Of a DNA stretch of 64,000 nt, positions 46,355-55,949 are shown in pieces. The stretch spans positions 496,001 through 560,000 of the forward strand of contig CAVXFH010000002.1 of assembly GCA_963761035.1 (NCBI GenBank). The letters are read 5' to 3'. The notes under the pieces are model-generated. The model was not told the origin of the DNA. It saw only the letters and a program-made list of their open reading frames with translations, and did not search any database. The position numbers and the translations under genes were made by a program. The first letter of the stretch is position 1; the number at the start of each line of letters is the position of its first letter. Origin of the DNA: JARRQJ01 sp963761035. GTDB taxonomy: Bacteria; Pseudomonadota; Gammaproteobacteria; DRLM01.

Positions 46355-47203
46355 CTATGCCTGCAACCACATTGCCAGGGCGGCGACCGTAGCGAAACCT
46401 GCCAGCGCTATCCAGTCGATCGGTTTCGTCCGGAAATCGTCCATGAGATGAACTTCACCGCGATAACCGCGCGAAATCATCGCCAGATGCACTTCAGTAC
46501 TGAGATGCAGGGCCTTACCAAGCAATACGCCGGCGGTTGCAGTCGCGACCTGCCGGCGGTCACGCGGCGGCAGGGTCCCGATCATCCGGCTGCGCCGAGA
46601 CTCGGACATCTGTATCGCGGTCTGCAAAAAAATAAAGATGTATCGATGGGTCATACCGAGAATCACTATTAGGATTGTCGGTACACGACAGATTCTGAGG
46701 GCTTTCAGAATGTGCGGCCAGGATGTGGTCAGAATCAAAAGAAGTGAGAAAGTTGCCGCTGTCTCCGCTCGACCGGTAAGAAAGGCCGCACTCCTGAGTC
46801 CCTGGAGCGTGATCGGCCAAGACAAGAGCGGGACGCGGACTAGTACATCACCTGGCACGAGAAAGATGGCAGGTAGCGCGATCAAACCGGTGAAGGCCAG
46901 AACACCGATCCACACCTGCTTGGCGAGACGTGAAATGGGTATCTGCGACGCTAGGGCGAATGCGACGGCGATGAGGAATAACCCGCCGAGGACCAGGAGG
47001 GATTTCACGGCGATGGCGACCACAATCAGGGTCAAAAGGCCGGTTAGCTTGATCCGCGGATCGAGTTTCTGCAGAAACCCGTCACGTCGAGCCACATCAT
47101 CGGCATCGAGCGCGTGATCCATCGCATGCAGCAACCCCCCCGCAAGTCTGTCGAGAAAGTTGCCGCCGTGACTATGACCTGATACAAAAGATTGTTCAGC
47201 CAT
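46355..47203 (-). CDS. cbiQ: Cobalt/nickel ECF transporter transmembrane protein
   Basis: About 282 residues, five or six membrane helices, the EcfT-type subunit that couples the S component CbiM to the ATPase. The cytoplasmic coupling region with family motif SESRRSRMIG and a later RDRRQVATA is clear. N-terminal segment has HSHGGNFLDRLAGG, with potential metal-binding His. ATG 47203 is preferred over GTG 47209. It lies 20 bases after cbiM. Confidence 0.92.
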   Translation of the reverse strand: MAEQSFVSGHSHGGNFLDRLAGGLLHAMDHALDADDVARRDGFLQKLDPRIKLTGLLTLIVVAIAVKSLLVLGGLFLIAVAFALASQIPISRLAKQVWIGVLAFTGLIALPAIFLVPGDVLVRVPLLSWPITLQGLRSAAFLTGRAETAATFSLLLILTTSWPHILKALRICRVPTILIVILGMTHRYIFIFLQTAIQMSESRRSRMIGTLPPRDRRQVATATAGVLLGKALHLSTEVHLAMISRGYRGEVHLMDDFRTKPIDWIALAGFATVAALAMWLQA

Positions 47204-47223
47204 GCGCACTCGCCTTAATAATT

Positions 47224-48375
47224 TTAATCATCGTCTCCAACCGTTTTCGTGTCGCCGTCAATTCTCGTCGGCCTGTCTCGCGACGCCGCATCCGGCGTCG
47301 CTGTGTGTCGTCCAAAAATCCATGAGAGTCCGGAGAACACCAGGATGATGAGGCCGCCACCAATAACCGCGGAGGCCGCATAACCAACATTTTTATTATG
47401 AATGAAAGCTGGGGCATAAGCCGGCAGCGGTGCGTTCCAGGCGTTGGCCAGCCGCTGCATGCCTGAGGGAACTTGAGATGGAGGTGCGATATCGCCCGAC
47501 GCATGCGCAATCTCCAGGCGGACACTCGGATCCTGGAGATCAGACGTACCCCATTCGCCCCAGGCCATGCCAGCGGCGATCAAACCGAGCGGGCTCAACA
47601 CCATCAAAACACCCAAGCCAACCCACATATTCCGCGTTCCAAGCCAACCACCGGCGGCGGCTAATTTCCCCGTTTCCGTTGCAAGACGACGCCCTGAAAT
47701 CGCCGTGGTTTCAAGCAGGCTCGGGTTGGCGCGCTGTAGATAGGCGACGATTCCGCCTGCGATGATGGCTTCCGCGGCGCCGGCCACCGTTAAATGCGCG
47801 AACATCATGGCGGGAAGGGCTACGCTAAACGCATAGGGTGCGTAAAGCGGTGCACCGGTGGCGTCGTGAAACAGGACCGGCTGGATACCGAATTCCAATG
47901 CCGTTAAGAAAGCGGAACAATTGATAGCAACATATCCCGCGATCGCAGCGGCGACCACGCGCCGGTGCGATGTAATCGGCGTCCGTCCGGCGATCAAACG
48001 ATAGACGAAGTAAGATACGAATGAACCGACGATCGCCATATTAACGCAATTGAACCCGAATGCGGTGATACCGCCATCGCCGAAAAATAGCCCCTGGATC
48101 ATCAGGGCGATCGAAATCGCCAGGCTCGACGCCCATGGCCCCAATATGATTGCGCCGATTCCCATACCGACAGCATGTGCCGTGGTGCCACCCGGGATCG
48201 GAAGGTTAAACATCATGACGACGAAGCAAAATGCGGAAATCACCGCCAGCAGCGGCACGAGTCGACTTTGCAACATGCGCTTTACGCGCTTGAGCGCCCC
48301 GTACCAAAATGGCGCTGCGACGATATAGCCCACCGCACAGGTAGCCGGACTTAGATAACCGTCTGGGATATGCAT
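47224..48375 (-). CDS. cbiM: Cobalt/nickel ECF transporter S component with fused C-terminal (NikMN-type) domain
   Basis: 383 residues. The N-terminal MHIPDGYLSP is the metal-binding start of CbiM/NikM, where His2 is a ligand. Family parts GGTTAHAVGMGIGAIILGP and FFGDGGITAFGFNCVNMA follow in the membrane domain. After about 250 a second module with two helices (MWVGLGVLMVLSPLGLIAAG, near 250-270, and GGGLIILVFSGLSWIFG near 340) takes the place of separate CbiN, as in NikMN. Metal could be Co or Ni; a nearby B12 enzyme favours Co. CAGGAG lies before the ATG. Confidence 0.92.
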   Translation of the reverse strand: MHIPDGYLSPATCAVGYIVAAPFWYGALKRVKRMLQSRLVPLLAVISAFCFVVMMFNLPIPGGTTAHAVGMGIGAIILGPWASSLAISIALMIQGLFFGDGGITAFGFNCVNMAIVGSFVSYFVYRLIAGRTPITSHRRVVAAAIAGYVAINCSAFLTALEFGIQPVLFHDATGAPLYAPYAFSVALPAMMFAHLTVAGAAEAIIAGGIVAYLQRANPSLLETTAISGRRLATETGKLAAAGGWLGTRNMWVGLGVLMVLSPLGLIAAGMAWGEWGTSDLQDPSVRLEIAHASGDIAPPSQVPSGMQRLANAWNAPLPAYAPAFIHNKNVGYAASAVIGGGLIILVFSGLSWIFGRHTATPDAASRDRPTRIDGDTKTVGDDD

Positions 48376-49002
48376 GCCTATAACTCCTGTGGTGATTTGG
48401 TCTGGGCAGTTCTAGACGGCTTTCGTATCCAATTAAATTGCCGCGACCTGGGAAATAACGACGCTAAGGAATTTTACTTGACACTCACGAATTTACTTTA
48501 TGTAACACTTTATAATGGCTGTCAACCTAATTCCGAATCAAAGTCTGGTAGCTTCAGCTGGCCGATTCTGGCTTAACGTAATGAAATTATTACATATACT
48601 GTCTTATTATTGATATTCCCGGTTACAGTTTGGCTCAGTAGCAGGTACAGGTGTAAGTCGGCTCGTCGGGATCAAGGAATTGGATCACGAAGATACGATC
48701 GGTAGTTTCAAAACAAGCGTGGGGTTTATCGTGCGCCTATTTGTAGCAATCGCGACCAGTCCTCACAGGCTGTGTCCGTTTTTTCTCGAACTGAGGCCAA
48801 GGGATGAAAGTCTCTGGGCGATCAGCTCCCGAGCAGCGCCCCTTAGAACATAATAATCGGTTTTATCGCTAAAATTTCACCGCAAGTGCGTCAACGGATT
48901 GGGAGACCGTATCGATCTGGAGTGACTGTTCACACCGTTCAAATACCGGCCCAAAAGGTTGGGATAGTGGGAATAGTGAGCTACATATACTCCTGCAATC
49001 CC
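48376..49002. other. Intergenic stretch before the cbi genes
   Basis: 627 bases. It should hold the cbiM promoter: on the minus strand a TTGACA precedes an A/T-rich stretch about 145 bases before the start. No B12 riboswitch-like conserved box (such as GCCACTG) was found by eye. Nothing coding was recognised. Confidence 0.45.
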
Positions 49003-49974
49003 TTATAGATTCTTCCTGCTCGTCGAACAAATCTCGGCTAAACGTTCTGCTGCAAAATCAATAAATGCACGCACCGCCGGTATCAAACCCCGCCGTGAAG
49101 TATAGATGATATGGAGATTGGCACCCGGTAGGCGCCAGTCAGGCAGGACGATTTCCAGTATACCCGCCGCAATATCATGCTGACATAGCTCGTCCGGCAT
49201 CGCGGCGACGCCCAGCCCCGCGACAGCAGCCTCTTTGATCACAAGCCAATCGTCCGACTCAAGTATGGGTTGATAAGGTATGACGGTAGTCAGAGCTTGG
49301 GCGCCAGTTAATTGCCAGGCATAAGCCGAATCGTGCCGACTCTTGCCGAGGCTGCTCAAGCGCGATAAGTCGTCAGGCCGCGAGGGGCGACCGTGTCTGT
49401 CGAGATAGGCCTGGCTAGCCACCAGGTAACTGCGGCTTTCACCCAACGCGCGGGCGACCAGACTGGAATCTTCCAGAGGCATGGCGCGAAATCTTAGCGC
49501 CACATCGAAACCTTCGTCGATCAGGTCGACCATCCTATCTGTTGCCGCCAGCGAGACGCGCACCTCGGGGAAGCGTTGCATGAACTCGGTTATGATCGGC
49601 CCGAGCACCGACTGAGCCATGAGCACGGGACAGGTAATGCGTACCCATCCGCGCGGGCTGGCCTGAATCTGCTCCACCACCTCCGCGGCGGCTTGCGCCT
49701 CGCTCACCATGGCTTGGCAGTGCCGGAAATACAATTCACCTATCGCCGTCAGCGCCAATTTGCGAGTAGTACGGTGCAGCAAGCGGACCCCGAGGCGTTC
49801 TTCGAGCCCTGCAATGCGCCGGCTGATGCGTGAGGTGGTAAGGCCCGCGGCCTTGCCGGCCCCCGTGAAACTCCCGTGTTTGACCACGAGAACAAAGAGA
49901 TAAAGATCGTTCAGATCCTGCATGGCGGGCAGGCTGGTCAATAGAGACGGGTGTTCTATTGTTGCTTCAGACAT
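49003..49974 (-). CDS. LysR-type transcriptional regulator
   Basis: About 323 residues. The helix-turn-helix lies in LYLFVLVVKHGSFTGAGKAA through SRISRRIAGLEERLG; the rest is the two-lobed effector-binding domain (about 110-310). Start is uncertain: 49974 has a weak GGGA, while 49923 (MQDLNDLYLF) gives the classic short N-terminus. Divergent from azoR-pirin, whose promoter it most likely controls in response to quinones or electrophiles, as known for related regulators. Confidence 0.92.
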   Translation of the reverse strand: MSEATIEHPSLLTSLPAMQDLNDLYLFVLVVKHGSFTGAGKAAGLTTSRISRRIAGLEERLGVRLLHRTTRKLALTAIGELYFRHCQAMVSEAQAAAEVVEQIQASPRGWVRITCPVLMAQSVLGPIITEFMQRFPEVRVSLAATDRMVDLIDEGFDVALRFRAMPLEDSSLVARALGESRSYLVASQAYLDRHGRPSRPDDLSRLSSLGKSRHDSAYAWQLTGAQALTTVIPYQPILESDDWLVIKEAAVAGLGVAAMPDELCQHDIAAGILEIVLPDWRLPGANLHIIYTSRRGLIPAVRAFIDFAAERLAEICSTSRKNL

Positions 49975-50108
49975 GAAAGTTATTCCCATAAGTAGGGCCT
50001 AATAAAGTATTACATACATATATAACATTAATAATCACAGACGCGGTTGTAAAGGGCCGGGTAAGAACGCCTACCGCATAGGAAGCTCAACAGAGAAGGA
50101 GAAAGACC

Positions 50109-50726
50109 ATGAAATTACTGCATATCGATTCCAGCATACTGGGCGACAACTCGATATCGCGAAAACTTACCCAGACTGCCGCAAACCAATGGCGGCAGGT
50201 ATATCCCGATATCGATATCATTTATCGGGACCTCGCTGCTCAAGCACCCAATCATTTATCCGCCGAAGTCTTAAACGCGGGTTTTGTACAGCCGGAGCAA
50301 CGTAGTGTGTTGCAGCGAGACGAGGTCGCGCTCGGTGAGGCGTTGTTGGAAGAATTCATCGCGTCCGATGTGGTCGTGATCGGGGCACCGATGTACAACT
50401 TCACGATACCATCGCAACTCAAGGCTTGGCTGGATCGGGTGCTGGTCAAAGGGCGTACGTTTAAATATACCGAGAGCGGGCCTGCGGGTCTAGCCGGCGG
50501 GAAGCGGGTGGTGATAGTGTCGTCGCGCGGCGGCATTTATTCCGCGGGCTCTCCCGCGCAAGCGATGGATCATCAGGAGTCATATCTGAAGGCCGCGCTC
50601 GGATTCATCGGGATTACCGATATCGCCGTCATTCGTGCCGAAGGGGTAAACGCCAGCAACAATCGCGATTATGCGCTCGCCTCGGCCTACTCCCAGATTC
50701 GAACGCTGGCGAGAGCAGCGGCCTGA
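50109..50726 (+). CDS. azoR: FMN-dependent NADH-azoreductase / quinone reductase
   Basis: 205 residues with a flavodoxin-like fold. MKLLHIDSSILGDNSISRKL begins it, and GAPMYNFTIPSQLKAWLDRV contains the FMN-binding and substrate part. Reduces quinones by two electrons and some azo compounds. GAAGGAG sits before the ATG. Pirin follows by 51 bases and is probably co-transcribed. Both are common targets of LysR regulators transcribed in the opposite direction. Confidence 0.93.
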   Translation: MKLLHIDSSILGDNSISRKLTQTAANQWRQVYPDIDIIYRDLAAQAPNHLSAEVLNAGFVQPEQRSVLQRDEVALGEALLEEFIASDVVVIGAPMYNFTIPSQLKAWLDRVLVKGRTFKYTESGPAGLAGGKRVVIVSSRGGIYSAGSPAQAMDHQESYLKAALGFIGITDIAVIRAEGVNASNNRDYALASAYSQIRTLARAAA

Positions 50727-50777
50727 AACTCATTAAGCATTCTTAGACGCCGCGATGTCGCGGCACGGAGACCGTTT

Positions 50778-51650
50778 ATGAAGAAACTTTCATTTATCCA
50801 AAGTCAGGACCAGGGCCATTGGGTTGGCGACGGCTTTCCGGTGCGCAGTATATTTTCGTATAACGACCGCGGCGCCGAGCTGTCGCCCTTTCTGCTCTTG
50901 GACTATGCGGGTCCGGCGAACTTCTCGGCCACGGACCAACGGCGTGGCGTGGGCGAACATCCGCACCGGGGCTTCGAGACGGTCACCATCGTCTATGCCG
51001 GCGAGGTGGAACACCGCGATTCCTCTGGCGGCGGCGGCATCATTGGTCCGGGTGATGTGCAATGGATGACGGCGGCCAGCGGTATAGTTCATGAAGAATT
51101 TCACGGCCCCGACTTTGCCAGGAACGGTGGTCCGTTTGAAGTGATTCAGTTGTGGGTAAATTTGCCCGCCAAGGACAAGATGGCGGCGCCAGGTTATCAA
51201 GCTATCACGAATGCGATGATACCCCGCATCGAACTCGACGGGGGTGCGGGCGCGGTGCGGGTGATTGCGGGCAGTCACAGCGGCAACTTAGGGCCGGCAC
51301 GGACATTTACCCCGATAAATCTCTGGGATGTGCGTTTAAATGCGGGAAAGCGCTCCCAGTTTGAAGTGCCAGGCGGCCACACGATTGGGTTGTTCGTTTT
51401 GCACGGCCGGGTGAAATTGAGCGATGGCGAAATCGTCGGCGAGGCTCATCTCGCGGTCCTGGAGTCTGATGGAGGCAATTTTATCCTCGAGGCGTTGGCA
51501 GACGCCACGCTGCTTTTGTTGAACGGCGCCCCTATCAATGAGCCGGTGGTAGGTTACGGTCCCTTTGTCATGAACACGCAGAGGGAGATACAGCAAGCCA
51601 TTGCCGACTATCAAAGTGGGCGCATGGGGCGAATCGCCAGGCGTACATAA
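50778..51650 (+). CDS. Pirin family protein
   Basis: 290 residues, bicupin. The N-terminal cupin holds the metal ligands in GVGEHPHRGFETVTIVYAGE (two His and later Glu/His, as HRDSSGGGG follows). The second cupin (about 170-280) has lost most ligands, as usual. Bacterial pirins can act as quercetin dioxygenases or bind metabolic enzymes; which applies here is unknown. GGAGACC precedes the ATG. Confidence 0.93.
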   Translation: MKKLSFIQSQDQGHWVGDGFPVRSIFSYNDRGAELSPFLLLDYAGPANFSATDQRRGVGEHPHRGFETVTIVYAGEVEHRDSSGGGGIIGPGDVQWMTAASGIVHEEFHGPDFARNGGPFEVIQLWVNLPAKDKMAAPGYQAITNAMIPRIELDGGAGAVRVIAGSHSGNLGPARTFTPINLWDVRLNAGKRSQFEVPGGHTIGLFVLHGRVKLSDGEIVGEAHLAVLESDGGNFILEALADATLLLLNGAPINEPVVGYGPFVMNTQREIQQAIADYQSGRMGRIARRT

Positions 51651-51673
51651 GCATCGCTGGCAATTATTAATCA

Positions 51674-51699
51674 TCGCGGATTCAAATTTGAATCCGCGA
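51674..51699. terminator. 26-base perfect palindrome between pirin and bamB
   Basis: Arms TCGCGGATTCAAA and TTTGAATCCGCGA are exact complements without spacer. It lies 23 bases after the pirin stop and 135 bases from the convergent bamB stop. It lacks a T tract on both sides, so it may be a bidirectional stop or an RNA stabilising hairpin rather than a classic terminator. Confidence 0.45.
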
Positions 51700-51834
51700 G
51701 ATAAGCGTGATAGATCCCGCAATTACTCAAATAATCCGCCTGAACCGTATAGTAACCGAAATCAAAATACTGCCGGATAAGCTGGTGCAAATAACAACGA
51801 CTTTTTCAAAACCGGGCGGATAAATGACGGTTAA

Positions 51835-52965
51835 TCACCGGGCGCGCAAGGCTTCCACCCCGCCGCCCAGTCCTTGCACGTACAGCAAGTTCTTCACCGG
51901 GAACGGCGCACCGACGATGCCGGCGTCATCCACATGATAACGTCCGACCAAATGCCCGTCATCGCGGGCCAGCCAATACAGATAGCCCGCGAAATCCGCT
52001 ACCACGAGGTAGTCGCCGAACAGGACCGGGGACGACACCCCGCGGTTGTGTAATTTCTCCTGCTTCCACAATGCCGCGCCACTGCCGCGATCAATGGCCC
52101 ATACCCCCCCTTTGTCATCGCTGAGATAAAGGGCGTGCTCATCCGCCGCCATATTTTCATAAACGGACATATCCCGCGCCCACAATACCCGGCCGCTGTC
52201 GCGGCTCAATGCCACCACCCTGCCCTGATAGGCCGCCGCATATACCGTATCGCCTATCACTATAGGATCGGCATCCACATCCACCATGCGCTCCAACTCG
52301 GAACGGCCCTGGGGACTGGCGACAGTCGCCTCCCACAATAAGCTACCGTCTTTCAAACTCAAGGCCACGAGTTTGCCGCTGGCAAAACCGGCGAACACCT
52401 GATCGCCGACAATTACCGCACTGCCCGAACCGCGCAGGCTCAGGGTGGGCACCGTGCGTTCGAAGTTCCACAATTGCTTGCCGTCGCCGACATTCAAAGC
52501 GGTTAATTTTCCGTCACCGGAACGAATCACAGCCACGTCCCCGGCCACCGCCGGCGGGGTCAGCACCTCGCTGGACACCGGCGTCCGCCACAACAACGCT
52601 CCGTCCTTCACCGCATAGGCAATAACTTCGCCGCGGCGCGTCCCCAGCAACAGGTTATTTCCCGCCACCGTGATACCGCCGCCAATGGCGACCCCGGAAC
52701 GCAACTCCCATCGTAATTTCCCGCTACGGGCATCGAAGGCATACAACCAATCCAAGCCATCGGCAATCACCAACATGCCATCGGCCATCGCCGGTTGTAC
52801 CCTATCCTCCGGCGCCTCCTGCCATGCCCCCAGTCTATGGGACCAGACTGCCTTGATCGCCACGTCCTTGGCGTAGGACGGCAAAGGTGACGGCCGCTCA
52901 CTCTCCGGGATACTGGAGCAGGCCGCCAGCAGGACAACGACAAGACCTAAGCATAATTCGCGCAT
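51835..52965 (-). CDS. bamB: Outer-membrane assembly lipoprotein BamB
   Basis: 376 residues. Lipobox VLLAACSS puts Cys near 17 and anchors it to the outer membrane. An eight-bladed PQQ-like beta propeller follows with repeats ending in W (DGSLLWEA, SGRVLWARD, SGAALWKQE and others). It supports the BamA complex. Start is ATG 52965, overlapping the stop of the upstream gene as TGATG. Confidence 0.95.
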   Translation of the reverse strand: MRELCLGLVVVLLAACSSIPESERPSPLPSYAKDVAIKAVWSHRLGAWQEAPEDRVQPAMADGMLVIADGLDWLYAFDARSGKLRWELRSGVAIGGGITVAGNNLLLGTRRGEVIAYAVKDGALLWRTPVSSEVLTPPAVAGDVAVIRSGDGKLTALNVGDGKQLWNFERTVPTLSLRGSGSAVIVGDQVFAGFASGKLVALSLKDGSLLWEATVASPQGRSELERMVDVDADPIVIGDTVYAAAYQGRVVALSRDSGRVLWARDMSVYENMAADEHALYLSDDKGGVWAIDRGSGAALWKQEKLHNRGVSSPVLFGDYLVVADFAGYLYWLARDDGHLVGRYHVDDAGIVGAPFPVKNLLYVQGLGGGVEALRAR

Positions 52966-53603
52966 CAAGGCGCGCCTTGGCCGCCGACTTCGGCAAGCTT
53001 CATCTGTAAACGCGATTGATCGGCGCCGCCGCCATCGGCGTTGATGGCGGCACTGTACGCCATGCGTGCCTCGTCTCGCTTGCCCATAGCCAAGAGGATA
53101 TCCCCTTTCAGCTCCTGTGCCGGCGAGGGAAAGGACTTCATATCCGCCGATTCCACAGCCTGCAAGGCCCCTGCCGCATCGCCCTTGGCTAATAGCACCC
53201 GTCCAAGACGTAGGCGCGCCACATCCTTGAGCTGCGTTATCGAGCTATGATCCACCACCCACTGCAAATAGAACCGCGCGCCGTCCAAATCGGATTGGTC
53301 GACTTTGAGCTTGGCCAATACCAAGGCGGTCAAGTCCGCATAATTGGAGGTGGGCAGATTATCCAACAGGCGGCCGCCGCGCTCCAAGGCGGCGGCCGGG
53401 GAGCCCTTCTGCACGTCTTGCAAAACCAGCTCGTATTGATCCGAAGCGAATTCCGCCCGGCTTTGTTGCCGGGCCAGCCACCACTTGCCGCCGCCGGCAA
53501 TGGCGAGACCGAGGGCGACGCCCAGGATGACGGACTTGCCGTTGGCCTTCCACCAACGCTTGATGGCCTCGACCTGTTCTTTATCCGATTCGTAACCTTC
53601 CAC
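52965..53603 (-). CDS. YfgM-like inner-membrane TPR protein (ancillary SecYEG translocon subunit family)
   Basis: 212 residues. N-terminal cytoplasmic stretch EGYESDKEQVEAIKRWW is the family start, one membrane helix follows (SVILGVALGLAIAGG, about 24-38), then tetratricopeptide repeats in the periplasm (LQDVQKGSPAAALERG and LAKGDAAGALQAVE). Its E. coli relative binds the Sec translocon and periplasmic chaperones. It lies between hisS and bamB in the usual order. Confidence 0.93.
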   Translation of the reverse strand: MEGYESDKEQVEAIKRWWKANGKSVILGVALGLAIAGGGKWWLARQQSRAEFASDQYELVLQDVQKGSPAAALERGGRLLDNLPTSNYADLTALVLAKLKVDQSDLDGARFYLQWVVDHSSITQLKDVARLRLGRVLLAKGDAAGALQAVESADMKSFPSPAQELKGDILLAMGKRDEARMAYSAAINADGGGADQSRLQMKLAEVGGQGAP

Positions 53604-53622
53604 ACCGCGTCCTTTTCTTCAG

Positions 53623-54927
53623 TTAATGCCCTAATAGGATCTCTTCAATGTTGCTGCCGTCACGCCCGGCCAGTGCCTGCAATAATGACTGCCACGCCCA
53701 TTCCCGCTGTGCCGCCTCTTGCCGCAATGGCTTGACACCGATGCGGCCGCTGTGCGCTTCTTCCTCGCCTAAAACCAAAGCGAAGGTCGCCCCGCTCTTA
53801 TCCGCGCGCTTAAGTTGAGCCTTGAAGCCGCCGCCACCGCAATTAAGCATCACACTCAGCCGCGGACAAACGCTGCGCAATTGTTCCGCCCACACCACAC
53901 CCTGACGTTCCGCCTCGGCCCCGACTACGGCCAAATAAAAATTCGGCGCGCTGCTAGGCGGCGCGATATCTGATTCTTCCATCAGGGCCACCAAGCGTTC
54001 CACCCCCATGGCAAAACCCGCCGCGGCGGTGGGTCTACCGCCCAATTGTTCCACTAAACCGTCGTAGCGTCCGCCGGCGCATATCGTACCCTGCGCCCCC
54101 AAGCGGTCCGTGACCCACTCGAACACCGTCTTGGTGTAATAGTCCAAACCACGCACCAAACGGGGATTAACCCGATAGGCCAGGCCGGCGTCGTCAAGCA
54201 GTTGTTGCAATTGCGCGAAGTGGTTCCGCGACGCCTCGTCCAGCCCGTCCATCAAGCTCGGGGCGCCGGCGATGACGGCCTGCATCGCCGGGTTTTTACT
54301 ATCGAGGATGCGCAGGGGGTTGACGTGCAAACGCCGCCGGCTGTCCTCATCCAAATCCGCCTGATGGTCTCCCAAGTATTCCAGCAGACGCTTGCGATAT
54401 TCGGCCCGCGCGGCCTGCGATCCCAGGGAATTGATCTCCAGCCGCACGCCGACGATACCCAATCGCCGCCAGAGACGCTGCGTCATCAGGATCAATTCCG
54501 CGTCGATGTCCGGTCCCGCCATGCCGAAGGTTTCCACCCCAAGCTGATGAAACTGCCGGTAGCGCCCCTTTTGCGGCCGCTCATGGCGGAACATCGCGCC
54601 GCCGTACCACAGGCGCCGGGTTTGATTGTGCAACAAGCCGCTTTCGATAGCGGCGCGCACGCAACCGGCGGTTCCTTCGGGGCGCAGGCTGAGATTGTCG
54701 CCGTTGCGGTCGAGAAAGGTATACATCTCTTTTTCCACGATGTCCGTCACCTCGCCGATGGTACGTTTGAACAGCTCTGTACTCTCCAGCAGCGGCATGC
54801 GGATCTCCTCGTAGCCGTAACTCTCCACCAGCCCGCGCACCATACTTTCCAGGTAAGCGAAATACCGGGACTGTTCCGGAAGGATGTCATGCATGCCGCG
54901 AACGGCTTGAAGAGTGGTGTGCGTCAT
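53623..54927 (-). CDS. hisS: Histidyl-tRNA synthetase
   Basis: 434 residues, class II synthetase. QAVRGMHDILP at the start, motif 1 near 50, motif 2 (RPEGTAGCVRA and WYGGAMFRHERPQKGRYRQF), the histidine-binding GLDYYTKTVFE and the HisA-type motif GGRYDGL. The anticodon domain ends it. 116 bases separate it from rodZ; ispG, often in this gap, is absent. Confidence 0.97.
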   Translation of the reverse strand: MTHTTLQAVRGMHDILPEQSRYFAYLESMVRGLVESYGYEEIRMPLLESTELFKRTIGEVTDIVEKEMYTFLDRNGDNLSLRPEGTAGCVRAAIESGLLHNQTRRLWYGGAMFRHERPQKGRYRQFHQLGVETFGMAGPDIDAELILMTQRLWRRLGIVGVRLEINSLGSQAARAEYRKRLLEYLGDHQADLDEDSRRRLHVNPLRILDSKNPAMQAVIAGAPSLMDGLDEASRNHFAQLQQLLDDAGLAYRVNPRLVRGLDYYTKTVFEWVTDRLGAQGTICAGGRYDGLVEQLGGRPTAAAGFAMGVERLVALMEESDIAPPSSAPNFYLAVVGAEAERQGVVWAEQLRSVCPRLSVMLNCGGGGFKAQLKRADKSGATFALVLGEEEAHSGRIGVKPLRQEAAQREWAWQSLLQALAGRDGSNIEEILLGH

Positions 54928-55043
54928 CGAGTTCGATCGAGAGAATTAACGCCTTATTGTACTGAGCAATACCGCTACTAGCGGCGCACTATCACTGTGT
55001 CCGATTTCATCTGGACAGACTCCGGTGCCGCGGCGGCAATCCA

Positions 55044-55949
55044 TCAATTTTTGCTGGTGCCCTTGTCGCCCACCCGGAAACGCGCCATATCCTGGTGGAC
55101 ATAAGCCGAATGGTCTACCAGTTTGCCGTTGTATTCCACGGAGACTCCGGGCGCATACCCCAATAAGACATCGAAAGGCGGGACACCTTCCAAGCTCTGT
55201 GTATCTCCCGGCACCATTAAGTCATAAAACAAGCGATTTCCAGACCCATCTTTCACCTCCACCCATGATGGCTTTTCCGCCTTGAGCGCAAGGGTTGCCT
55301 TCGGCGCCCCCGACTGCATTTTAGGCGACTCTTCCACCGCCGCGGACACGGCCGGCGTGGCCTGATTTGTCATATCATCCTTAAAGTCGGGCAAGGACAA
55401 TGATTGTTGCCGGGTTTCATTGGTGCTTCGTGGCGGCAGGGCGAATGTATCGCCGCTTTTAGCGGCGTTCGGTGAAAACACATCCGGCATCAAGGGCGAT
55501 TCCATTATCGGGGCCAATAACTTGCTCGCCTCGGAATGCCAGATTAGAACGACTGCGGCCACTACCGACACCAGCAGCAAGGATACCAACCAACGCGGCA
55601 CTTGCGCGGAGGATACGGGTTCCGGCTGATGGCTGAGATGGGATACCCGTTCCAAGGGCGGCGGCGCCGCGGCGCCCAAACTTTGATAGGCCTCAATGAG
55701 CGGCTCCGGCGTCATACCCAACAAGCGGGCATAGGCGCGCAGATGGCCGGTAACAAAAATGGGAGCGGCGAATTTGCCGTAGTCGTCCTCTTCCAGGGCA
55801 CGCACCAAGGCAATGTCGATATGCAGCTGTTTCGCCATGGCCTCCTGCGTCAGATTGTGCGTCTCGCGCGCCTCACGCAAATTGCGACCCGGCCCTATCT
55901 TGGGTTCAAGCTCGACTTGAACTCCGCTGTCGACAATCTCCTCCGTCAT
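55044..55949 (-). CDS. rodZ: RodZ-like cytoskeletal membrane protein
   Basis: 301 residues. N-terminal Xre-type helix-turn-helix (about 25-85, LREARETHNLTQEAMAKQLH) that contacts MreB, a membrane helix (about 119-137, WLVSLLLVSVVAAVVLIWH) and a C-terminal DUF4115 beta domain (about 225-300, KPSWVEVKDGSGNRLFYDL). Keeps rod shape. ATG 55949 overlaps the pilF stop as ATGA, so the start is well supported; the longer frame upstream is rejected. Confidence 0.95.
   Translation of the reverse strand: MTEEIVDSGVQVELEPKIGPGRNLREARETHNLTQEAMAKQLHIDIALVRALEEDDYGKFAAPIFVTGHLRAYARLLGMTPEPLIEAYQSLGAAAPPPLERVSHLSHQPEPVSSAQVPRWLVSLLLVSVVAAVVLIWHSEASKLLAPIMESPLMPDVFSPNAAKSGDTFALPPRSTNETRQQSLSLPDFKDDMTNQATPAVSAAVEESPKMQSGAPKATLALKAEKPSWVEVKDGSGNRLFYDLMVPGDTQSLEGVPPFDVLLGYAPGVSVEYNGKLVDHSAYVHQDMARFRVGDKGTSKN

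Noticed and set aside
48376..49002. Cobalamin riboswitch upstream of cbiM
   Set aside because: The conserved B12-box could not be found by eye on the minus strand; a covariance search would decide.
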